Source: Candidatus Fermentibacterota bacterium (lineage in GTDB: Bacteria > JAFGKV01). From it: a DNA stretch of 23,549 bases. How positions within the stretch are numbered: the stretch's first letter is position 1; each line of letters opens with the position of its first letter. Of this stretch, positions 16,071-22,906 are shown one piece after another. The notes beneath the pieces are model-generated. The model saw only the letters and a list, made by a program, of their open reading frames with translations. It was not told the origin of the DNA and ran no database searches. The DNA lies in assembly GCA_030620115.1 (NCBI GenBank), contig JAUXFG010000051.1:1-23549 (forward strand), written 5' to 3'. A program made the position numbers and the translations under genes.

Positions 16071-16212
16071 CAACCGTGAATTCATGCCCTGGAGGGCCAC
16101 GCTCCGTCGTGGCCGCCTATGCCGCACACCGCGGACGCCATGAAACGCGTCCCTCCATCATGCAAAGCAGAAGGGGGAGAAGGCTGGATGCACGGACCTA
16201 TTGAGAAATTAC
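16071..16212. repeat. Type B palindromic repeat, copy B2
   Basis: About 142 bp, in the same orientation as B1 (8121-8257). It differs by a few substitutions and about five extra bases after CATGCAAA. The first inner stem GGCCACG/CGTGGCC is unchanged; the second has one mismatch (GGACGCC against CGCGTCC). It runs straight into a type C cluster at 16213. Confidence 0.85.
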
Positions 16213-16546
16213 TTCTGAGGAAGCGGAGCGACCGAAGGATCTGGGCGGGGAGTGCGGAATCTCGAATCTGACAATCTCTAATCTGAAATCTGGAGCAGAT
16301 GAAGAGAGATTCTTCGCTTCCTGTGGTCGCTCAGAATGACAGTGGCAATTGGCATTGGTTGAGAGAATGTGTGTCATTCTGAGGGAGCAGCGCGACCGAA
16401 GAATCTGGGGGAGAGGAGGGGGAATGAACGTCGAACATTCAACATCCAACATCGAATGGGAGAAGGGGAGTGGGGGAGAGAAGGTGGTTGGCATTGGGCG
16501 TGACAACACGTGTCATTCTGAGGGAGCAGCGCGACCGAAGAATCTG
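16213..16546. repeat. Type C repeat cluster upstream of the respiratory operon
   Basis: Units in order: GGAGCGACCGAAGGATCTGG (16223-16242); GAATCTGACAATCTCTAATC (16264-16283); a reversed TGTCATTCTGAG…GAATCTC unit (16304-16341); a forward one (16372-16407); a GAACATTCAACATCCAACAT unit (16433-16452) running into the 35-bp unit at 16448-16482; and another forward TGTCATTCTGAG…GAAGAATCTG unit (16511-16546). The 850-base gap 15826-16675 holds B2, this cluster and nothing else recognisable. Confidence 0.75.
16448..16482. repeat. 35-bp unit, perfect direct repeat of 23515-23549
   Basis: Begins AACATCGAATGGGAGAAGGG and ends GTGGGGGAGAGAA. It is identical base for base to the last 35 bases of the window, in the same orientation. 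The identity may extend beyond the window edge. A related inverted unit is at 9280-9330. Confidence 0.95.
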
Positions 16547-16675
16547 TGTGTGTGGTGATTGCCTGCTTGAGTAGTGAGCTATGACGATGAGGATTCTGTT
16601 CTTAGGGTTGGCGCAAGAATCAACTCTTTCCGAGATCCTTCCGCCATTCCCCCAGCATCCGATCTGAGGTGTAAG

Positions 16676-17173
16676 GTGGGCAAGGTGGGCGCTGTTCTCT
16701 CTTCCGTCATCCTCCTCTTCCTTCTATGGCTCGCGCTCACCATGAGCCAGGATCCCCAGGAGTTGATCCTGGGAGGCGTACTGTGTGTGCTCATCGCGGT
16801 GGCCACACATGGCGTCTTCACAGGTAATATGTTCAGGCTCCTGCGGCCCAGGCGTTTCGCGGCGCTCCTCGAATATATGGGATACTTGCTCTATCAGATG
16901 GCAAGAGCCAATATCGATGTGGCGAGCAGGGTGCTTCGGTTGAGGCCCGTCGTGAATCCGGGGATCGTGAAGGCGGATGCCCGACTCTCCAGCAGTCGCG
17001 CCCGGGCGATTCTTGCGAACTCCATCACGTTGACACCGGGGACCCTGTCGGTGGATCTACGCGATTCCTCACTGTACGTGCACTGGATCTCCCTGCCCGA
17101 AGGCGATGTCTCTGCAGAGACGCAACATATGGTGGACGGGTTTGCCAGGAGATTGGAGAAGATCTTTGAGTAA
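16676..17173 (+). CDS. mnhE: MnhE/MrpE-family subunit (MbhA/MbsA-like)
   Basis: 165 residues from the GTG at 16676, which has GAGG six bases upstream and gives the usual family length; the open frame starts at GTG 16574, but those 34 hydrophilic residues are unlike the family and have no ribosome site. Two or three N-terminal membrane segments (LSSVILLFLLWLALTM, then LILGGVLCVLIAVATHGVF) precede the conserved cytoplasmic part with RARAILANSITLTPGTLSVD, the MnhE signature. In Mrp antiporters and in MBH/MBS this subunit belongs to the Na+/H+ translocation module. First gene of a nine-gene operon in which most genes overlap. Confidence 0.9.
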   Translation: MGKVGAVLSSVILLFLLWLALTMSQDPQELILGGVLCVLIAVATHGVFTGNMFRLLRPRRFAALLEYMGYLLYQMARANIDVASRVLRLRPVVNPGIVKADARLSSSRARAILANSITLTPGTLSVDLRDSSLYVHWISLPEGDVSAETQHMVDGFARRLEKIFE

Positions 17174-17426
17174 TACCTTCTCACTGATACTCCTTGTCCT
17201 GTTGGGGGCAGGCTTTGCCATGGCGTTTATTCGCTTGGTAATAGCCCGAACAGCCGGTGATCGCGCGGTGGCGCTGGATGGTGCAACCCTCATCTCCGTA
17301 GATCTCATGGTTTTGATGGCATTCCTTATGGGCAGAAGCATGCTCCTGGATGTAGTTCTGGTCTATGCGCTTCTGTCATTTCTCGGGGTGCTGGCCATCG
17401 CACGATATCTGGAAGGCGGGCTGTAG
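17166..17426 (+). CDS. mnhF: MnhF/MrpF-family subunit (MbhB/MbsB-like)
   Basis: 86 residues from TTG 17166, with GGAG upstream; overlaps the mnhE stop by eight bases. Three membrane helices with the family features RTAGDRAVALD and the final IARYLEGG. The open frame begins at 17106, but the first 20 codons read through the mnhE 3' end and are not family-like. Small membrane subunit of the antiporter module. Confidence 0.88.
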   Translation: MSNTFSLILLVLLGAGFAMAFIRLVIARTAGDRAVALDGATLISVDLMVLMAFLMGRSMLLDVVLVYALLSFLGVLAIARYLEGGL

Positions 17427-17753
17427 ATGATTCTCTTATCCGCTCTCGGCCACGTGCTTCTTCTTATCGGAGCCATCTTCCTATGCATCAGCGGGTTGGG
17501 AATCCTTCGCATGCCCGACGTATGGAACAGGATGCATGCGGGGACCAAGGCCACCACACTAGGGTCCATCGCCTTCATGTTAGGGTTGGGGCTCATCAGG
17601 CCCGAATGGCTGCCAAAGCTCCTGGTTATTGCCCTGTTCATTGTTCTGACGAATCCCGTGTCGAGTCATGCGCTTGCCCGGGCAGTGCATGGCGTTCCAG
17701 AGGAGAAACCGGACAATCTGCAGCGGGACGATCTTCAGGAAGCGGATTCATGA
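17427..17753 (+). CDS. mnhG: MnhG/MrpG-family subunit (MbhC/MbsC-like)
   Basis: 108 residues; ATG follows the mnhF stop with no gap. Three membrane helices; the motif GLGILRMPDVWNRMHAGTKA (24-43) is the MnhG signature (RxPDxYxRxHA). A hydrophilic tail of about 25 residues follows the last helix. Its stop overlaps the next start (ATGA). Confidence 0.92.
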   Translation: MILLSALGHVLLLIGAIFLCISGLGILRMPDVWNRMHAGTKATTLGSIAFMLGLGLIRPEWLPKLLVIALFIVLTNPVSSHALARAVHGVPEEKPDNLQRDDLQEADS

Positions 17754-17998
17754 ACCCGGATTTTCTTCTGGGTATCGCCTCTGTGGCCGGTGTTTCCATG
17801 ATTATCGCTGCAGTGCGGGCAATATTCGTGAGAGATCTCCTCTCAGCTATCATACTCGTGGGCTTCGTCAGCTTGACGGCCTCGGTGCTTTTTTTCCTCA
17901 TGGACGCACCGGACGTCGCCATCACTGAGGCGAGTATTGGCGCCGGGATTTCGACGGTCATCTTCCTCTGGGGCCGCTCCAAGGTGCGTGAAGAGTGA
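17750..17998 (+). CDS. DUF4040/MbhD-like subunit (corresponds to part of the MrpA C-terminus)
   Basis: 82 residues, three membrane helices. RDLLSAIILVG…SLTASVLFFLMDAPDVAITEA is the MbhD/DUF4040 signature, which in Mrp antiporters is fused to MrpA. The glutamate in DVAITEA is conserved in the family and lies in the proton/sodium path. Start at ATG 17750 overlaps the mnhG stop by four bases; a longer frame (from 17483) only reads through mnhG. Confidence 0.9.
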   Translation: MNPDFLLGIASVAGVSMIIAAVRAIFVRDLLSAIILVGFVSLTASVLFFLMDAPDVAITEASIGAGISTVIFLWGRSKVREE

Positions 17999-18681
17999 GA
18001 ACCTTTATCGCATTCCTTCTGGCCCTATATCTCGTGTTCTTCGCGGCTGCCGCTTTTGAGTCTTTTGGAGAACCTCAGGGGTTGGGGCGCATTGCCGAGC
18101 ACTATGCTGCCGAAGGATTTGAAGAGGTCGGCGCGATCAATTTGGTGACTGCCGTGGTGGTGACGTATCGGGGATTGGATACCTTGGGAGAGGTGAGTGT
18201 TCTTTTCACCGCGGCATCGGCAGTCATCCTTCTGCTCTCCGTGTTCCCTCTCGGCAAACCAGCCAACAAGCCAAGCAGCATTGTTCTTCTGACGATGAAA
18301 GTACTCCCTGGGCCGATTCTGCTCTTCGGCGGCTATATCATCGCCCACGGCCATCTGACTCCAGGGGGCGGTTTCCCAGGGGGCGCCGTGGTTGCATCAG
18401 CGGCACTCTTGGTCCTCCTGGGCTGTACCCAAGAGGTTGGGTTCGCGAAGTGGCTTACCTTTGCAGAATCCATGGCAGGTTTCTCCTTCGCCATGTTGGG
18501 TTTCTGGGGATTGCTGAAATTGGGGCAATTCCTGAACAACTCAGTTTTGTTTCTTGGGATTCCAGGACAACTCCTTTCTGCGGGGATCATTCCCCTGATC
18601 TCGGCTGCCATAGGAGTGAAGGTTGCCAGTGAGCTCTCGGGAATTCTCGTGGCCTATCGATGTGGAGGAGGCAAGGAATGA
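17995..18681 (+). CDS. mnhB: MbhE-MnhB (MbhF) fusion subunit
   Basis: 228 residues from GTG 17995, which overlaps the previous stop (GTGA). Residues 1-85 match MbhE: one N-terminal helix, a short loop, then the conserved NLVTAVVVTYRGLDTLGE (49-66) and a second helix. Residues 95-225 match MnhB/MbhF with four helices and GHLTPGGGFPGGAVVASA (119-136). In archaeal MBH these are two genes, mbhE and mbhF; here they are one. Part of the Na+ translocation module. Confidence 0.88.
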   Translation: MRTFIAFLLALYLVFFAAAAFESFGEPQGLGRIAEHYAAEGFEEVGAINLVTAVVVTYRGLDTLGEVSVLFTAASAVILLLSVFPLGKPANKPSSIVLLTMKVLPGPILLFGGYIIAHGHLTPGGGFPGGAVVASAALLVLLGCTQEVGFAKWLTFAESMAGFSFAMLGFWGLLKLGQFLNNSVLFLGIPGQLLSAGIIPLISAAIGVKVASELSGILVAYRCGGGKE

Positions 18682-19037
18682 GCCTATCACTGGTGCTCCT
18701 TCTTTCTTCCATGGGGCTTTTACTCACCGGCCTCGTGGGCATCATGGCGAAGAAACATCTTCTGCGGATTGCCCTGGCGTTCACCCTGGCCTCCACCGGC
18801 GTGAATATCCTTCTGGTATGGACTGGGTATCTCGCGGGGCGGAAGGCTCCCATCATCGACGCAAGTATCGAAGAAATCGCTACCGTGGCAGTGGTTGATC
18901 CCGTGCCGCAGGCGCTTGTTCTGACTTCCATCGTGATAGGTGTCGCCGTGTCCGCGCTTCTCGTCGTAGTGGCAGTACTCACCAGTCGGGAGTTAGGCAC
19001 CGCGGACGTACGTCGGATGAGGAATCTCAAGTGGTAA
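18678..19037 (+). CDS. mnhC: MnhC/NuoK-family subunit (MbhG/MbsG-like)
   Basis: 119 residues from ATG 18678, with GGAGGAG seven bases before it; overlaps the previous stop by four bases. Three membrane helices, with NILLVW in the second and DPVPQALVLTSIVIGVAVSA in the third, typical of MnhC and NuoK. Bridges the Na+ module and the large antiporter-like subunit. Confidence 0.92.
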   Translation: MSLSLVLLLSSMGLLLTGLVGIMAKKHLLRIALAFTLASTGVNILLVWTGYLAGRKAPIIDASIEEIATVAVVDPVPQALVLTSIVIGVAVSALLVVVAVLTSRELGTADVRRMRNLKW

Positions 19038-21991
19038 CAATTGCCGCGTTCTCCATCTTCCTGCCTCTTGCGGGCGCATTTATCACGGCGTTTCTGGCCA
19101 AAGCGGCTCCTCGCGCGGCAGAGCTTCTGGGAAAGGCGGTCTTGGCGGCAGGGCTGGTACTGACCGCCAAAGTCGCGTCGAATCTCGGGGCATGGGATCT
19201 ATGGGGGCTTTCCCAGGCGATTCTTATCCCAACAGGTGTCGGGATACCCCCATTCAGCATAGATCTTGTGGTGACGGCAGGTGCGTCTCTCGTGGCCGTA
19301 GTCATCTACGGAGTCGCCCTCCTCTCTCTTGGAAGGATTGTGGGAGAGGGAGGGCAGAAACGGCTTCCGTTGAGCCTATCGCTCGTCACCGCTTCGTTGG
19401 GACTCCTCTATGCCACCGATCTATTCAATTCGTTTGTTTTTCTGGAGATCGGAAGCATCGTCACTATTGGATTGGCTGCATCGCGGGGCGGGCCGAGACG
19501 ATGGGAGGCGGCGGTGAAGCTGGCCTTGATATCGGGTCTTGTGACGATCCTCTTCCTCATCGTAGTTGCCCTTGTGTATCGGTCCACCGGTGAACTGAGG
19601 CTTGTTGCCCTGGGAAGGACCGGCGGTCTTGTTGCCGTGGTGACATCAGTGCTCATGTTGGCGATCATCATGGCCGAGACAAAAGCCTTTCCACTCTTGG
19701 GATGGGGAGTTGACTACTACCACGGGATCTGGCCTCCCTTCGCGGCATTGTACAGCGGTACATGGAGCCTGGCCATGCTTCTGTGGGGGGTAAAGGTCTT
19801 GCCTCTTCTCCCGGTGGCCCAAGACCCGAGGATCTATGCCTGGCTTGGGGCTGGCGGACTCGTGGCCAGCCAGGTGGCGGGGCTGCGGCAGAGGAGTCCC
19901 TCGAGGCCCCTGGGCTATTCAACATCCGCGTTTGCGTCCCTGCTGCTTCTCCTGGTTGCCTTTGTATACGACCCTGATCAGCTTCTCCGGCTGGCGGTCC
20001 TTCTTTTTGGAGGGCAAGCCCTGGCAAAGTTCGGCCTTTTTATGTTGGCTGGTCGAGAAGCTCATGGCGACCGATGGGAAAAAGCCGGCGCCCGCTGGAG
20101 GGTTTTGCTGGTTTTTGCGCTGATCGGTCTTCCGCCTTTCCCCGTCTTCTGGGCCAAGTTCGAGCTCTTGTCCGAGATGGCCCGGTTCTGGCCCGCCATG
20201 CTCGGACCGGTGCTTCTGGGGCTTTTCTTGGAGGCGGTGTACGTGCTCCGGTTCTGGGCCCAACGATCCGGAGGAGAGCCGGAGGGTGATGCGCTCTGGC
20301 CGTCACGACTCGGGGTCCTCGGTCTTCTTGCCGGGGGATATCTTGCCGCGCGCTTCATGTGGCCGGACATGAGCTGGTCAATGCCCGCGTATCTGCCCCC
20401 TTTTATGTCGTTGATCTTTGGCGTCATGTTTGTTGCCGGAGCCGTGGCGGTGCTTCCCGGCGCCCTTCTCAGGTGGCGTCAGGATGCAGGTCACGGCCTG
20501 TGGTTGGGGCTCGCCGCGGTTTCCCTTTTAGGCATATTCTTCGCCACAAGCGGCCTGTCCCTCTATGTTGCCTGGGAGATATCGGCCTTTGCCTCGGTGA
20601 TGGCAGTAAGCAAGGGCGGATTCAGGGGGAGAGGCTCTGCATTCTGGTTCGCTGCCTTTGCCGCTTTCTCAGGTTATCTCGTGCTGGGAGCCGTCCTGCT
20701 GAGCGGCGGTTCTATTCGCGGTCTCGGCCTCTTCCCCGCGGTACTTCTCATCGCGCTGGCGGTGGTGGTGAAGCTGGGGCAGGCGGGGGCACATCTTTGG
20801 TCGGTAAGGGCGTATCGTTCCGCACCGGGTACGGTGAGCGCCTTTCTTGCCGGCGTCTCGTCCAAGGGCGTGATCTATCTGTTGATGCTTGGTCTTGTGG
20901 GTCTCGTGGGGCTCCCAGGAAAGGACCATAATCTGGGCCTGATCCTGGCATGGATTGGCGTCTTCACCGCCTTGGGAGGTGCGATCCTCGCATCGCTTTC
21001 GGGCACGCCCAAGAAACTGCTTGCGTACTCGAGCGTGTCGCAGCTGGGATACGTGCTGGTTGGTCTCGGCCTCATGACGCCGCTGGGATGGACGGCGGCG
21101 GTGTATCACACGGTCCACCACTTCTTATTCAAGACGGTTCTCTTCTTGGGGATCGCCGGCGTGCTCTATCGGACAGGAGGTCGCTTTTTCACCGATCTTG
21201 GCGGTCTCATCAAGAAGATGCCCTTTACCTTTCTATTCACCCTGATCGCCGTGATTTCTTATGCCGGCGTGCCGCCTTTGGCGGGATTCGGGGGAAAATG
21301 GCTCCTGTACCAGGGGCTCTTGGATGCCGGCCGGCTTCCCCTTGCGGCGGTGGCGATGTGCGCTTCTGTGGTGGCCTTTCTCTACAGCTTCCGCCTATTA
21401 CACGGTGTATTCCTTGGGCAGCTTTCGTCAAAGAACAAGTCGGTTCGGGAAGCACCTTTAGCCCTGATTCTCCCACAGTTTGTGCTTGTGTGCGGCATCT
21501 TCGTGATGAGTTTTCGGCCCACCCTCTTCTTGGAGAGGCTTTTGCCGGAAATGACGCAGCTATTTGGCTGGCCGATGTCTTTGAAGGGATTCTCCATCAA
21601 TGGGTTCTCCGTCCTTGGGCCGTTTGGGCACTGGAATGCCTGGGCAGTTGGGATGATGGTATTCCTTCTATTCGGCGTGGCATTTGTCTTCTACTGGGTG
21701 AGTGGCCCCAAGCCGAAGCATGTGGGCCAGCTTGATATCGGCTACTCAGGAGAGCTGCCCCCATCGCCCGAGGAAGTTCATTTTTCGTTTGAGTTCTACC
21801 GGCACTATGAACGGGCGTTGGTCTTTCTCCCGTCCTGGGGAGCAGAGAGGATCTTTGCTTGGTTCGTCTCTTTGGTGAACGGGGCAGGCGACCTGACGCG
21901 CATCCTGGTGAGCGGCGACGGGAGGACCTACCTGATCCACATCGTGCTGTTCGTGGTTTGTGGATTCATGCTTCTCTGGGGGATGCCGTAA
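19031..21991 (+). CDS. mnhD: Fused double antiporter-like subunit (MbsH-MbsH'; MnhD/NuoL-M-N family)
   Basis: 986 residues from GTG 19031 (overlaps mnhC by seven bases), about twice the usual length. Two antiporter-like halves are visible. Half 1 (about 1-440): E139 in FLEIGS, K218 in AETKAFPLLGW, K333 in ALAKFGLFMLAGR, and GLPPFPVFWAKFELL (366-380). Half 2 (about 455-840): E516 in YVAWEISAF, K581 with H588 in KLGQAGAHLW, KKLLAYSSVSQLGY (661-674), YHTVHHFLFKTVLF (692-705) and GVPPLAGFGGKW (746-757). These charged residues form the proton channels of NuoL/M/N and MrpD. After half 2 comes a ~100-residue tail with two hydrophobic stretches and an amphipathic segment. Half 1 is diverged: the loop-8 lysine pair is replaced (SRPLGYSTSA) and the paired histidines are missing. 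MBS is reported to have two such pumps as separate subunits H and H'. Confidence 0.9.
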   Translation: MVTIAAFSIFLPLAGAFITAFLAKAAPRAAELLGKAVLAAGLVLTAKVASNLGAWDLWGLSQAILIPTGVGIPPFSIDLVVTAGASLVAVVIYGVALLSLGRIVGEGGQKRLPLSLSLVTASLGLLYATDLFNSFVFLEIGSIVTIGLAASRGGPRRWEAAVKLALISGLVTILFLIVVALVYRSTGELRLVALGRTGGLVAVVTSVLMLAIIMAETKAFPLLGWGVDYYHGIWPPFAALYSGTWSLAMLLWGVKVLPLLPVAQDPRIYAWLGAGGLVASQVAGLRQRSPSRPLGYSTSAFASLLLLLVAFVYDPDQLLRLAVLLFGGQALAKFGLFMLAGREAHGDRWEKAGARWRVLLVFALIGLPPFPVFWAKFELLSEMARFWPAMLGPVLLGLFLEAVYVLRFWAQRSGGEPEGDALWPSRLGVLGLLAGGYLAARFMWPDMSWSMPAYLPPFMSLIFGVMFVAGAVAVLPGALLRWRQDAGHGLWLGLAAVSLLGIFFATSGLSLYVAWEISAFASVMAVSKGGFRGRGSAFWFAAFAAFSGYLVLGAVLLSGGSIRGLGLFPAVLLIALAVVVKLGQAGAHLWSVRAYRSAPGTVSAFLAGVSSKGVIYLLMLGLVGLVGLPGKDHNLGLILAWIGVFTALGGAILASLSGTPKKLLAYSSVSQLGYVLVGLGLMTPLGWTAAVYHTVHHFLFKTVLFLGIAGVLYRTGGRFFTDLGGLIKKMPFTFLFTLIAVISYAGVPPLAGFGGKWLLYQGLLDAGRLPLAAVAMCASVVAFLYSFRLLHGVFLGQLSSKNKSVREAPLALILPQFVLVCGIFVMSFRPTLFLERLLPEMTQLFGWPMSLKGFSINGFSVLGPFGHWNAWAVGMMVFLLFGVAFVFYWVSGPKPKHVGQLDIGYSGELPPSPEEVHFSFEFYRHYERALVFLPSWGAERIFAWFVSLVNGAGDLTRILVSGDGRTYLIHIVLFVVCGFMLLWGMP

Positions 21992-22897
21992 ATGCTTGCG
22001 CAGGTAGTACTTGGTCTCGCCACCGCGGTGGGAGGATTGGCGTACGGGCTTTTTCTTGGGGGGTTCTCCAGGAAGATGATTGCGCGGATCCACGGACGCA
22101 TCGGGCCCCCGGTCACTCAGAACTATGTGGATCTTCTGAAGCTCTTTGTGAAAAGAACATCCATCGAGCATGGAACCATGTTTTGGCTGGCGCCCATGTT
22201 CAGAATCACCGGCGGCCTCGGCGTTCTTTTCCTTGTCCCTCTCATCGTGGGCCGCGTAGCGGTGGTGAACTTCTCATTCGCTGGTGACCTGCTGCTGGTT
22301 ATTTACTTCATGTTCTTCGGGTGTCTCGGCATGGCACTGGGAGCAGGAAACTCGGGGCATCCCCACGCCGTGATGGCAGTCACACGCGGATTGGCCCAGA
22401 TGTCATCCTATGAGCTGTCTTTCTCCGTGGTGATCCTTATTCTTGCGGCTGGATTGGGGACGCTTTCCATAGACGGGATCGTCGCGGCGCAACAGGGAGG
22501 GATCGGTCATTGGAACATGGTCCGCTATCCCTTTGCCACGCTGGCGGCGATGATCGCCTTTCTCGGCATGATGATGGCCTATCCCTTCAGTGTGGTGATT
22601 GCGCCGCAGGAGATCCCCATAGGTCCCCCCACTGAGTACAGCAGCAGGTTCCTCTCCTTGATGATGGCGGGGCGCACGGTGTTCGGCGTAGCCAAGCTTC
22701 TGCTCTATATGAATCTCTTCTTTGGTGGTGCGGCGAACTGGGTCGATTTCTTCGTCAAGACTTTCCTGCTGTACATGTATCCGATTTTTGTGAGCACGGT
22801 ATTCCCGCGGTTCCGGGTGGAGCAGAGCGTGCGTTTCTTCATACTTGTTCCCACCGCTATTGCCGCGATTGATCTGATTCGGATCATGGTTCTGTGA
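21992..22897 (+). CDS. nuoH: NuoH/HycD/MbhM-family membrane anchor subunit
   Basis: 301 residues; ATG follows the previous stop without a gap. Eight or so membrane helices. ARIHGRIGPPVTQNYVDLLK (31-50) is the NuoH signature loop, followed later by TRGLAQMSSYELSF and QEIPIGPPTEYSSRF, which carry the conserved acidic residues near the quinone or electron-transfer interface. In complex I, MBH and MBS this subunit joins the peripheral redox arm to the proton pumps. The position directly after the H subunits and before the NuoB-like gene is that of mbsM/mbxM (in MBH, mbhM comes after mbhL). Confidence 0.93.
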   Translation: MLAQVVLGLATAVGGLAYGLFLGGFSRKMIARIHGRIGPPVTQNYVDLLKLFVKRTSIEHGTMFWLAPMFRITGGLGVLFLVPLIVGRVAVVNFSFAGDLLLVIYFMFFGCLGMALGAGNSGHPHAVMAVTRGLAQMSSYELSFSVVILILAAGLGTLSIDGIVAAQQGGIGHWNMVRYPFATLAAMIAFLGMMMAYPFSVVIAPQEIPIGPPTEYSSRFLSLMMAGRTVFGVAKLLLYMNLFFGGAANWVDFFVKTFLLYMYPIFVSTVFPRFRVEQSVRFFILVPTAIAAIDLIRIMVL

Positions 22898-22906
22898 GGA
22901 TGCAAG

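Noticed and set aside
16198-16558. Open frames of 69 and 103 codons in 16198-16558
   Set aside because: They lie entirely in type C repeat units; no coding signature.
16574-16675. Longer N-terminus of MnhE (GTG 16574)
   Set aside because: Hydrophilic 34-residue extension without ribosome site or family resemblance; the GTG at 16676 gives the usual size.
19668-21121. Antisense and alternate-frame open reading frames up to 261 codons within the large antiporter-like gene
   Set aside because: Composition (Arg, Pro, Ser, Gly rich) is that of GC-rich shadow frames; the real frame has clear membrane helices and motifs throughout.
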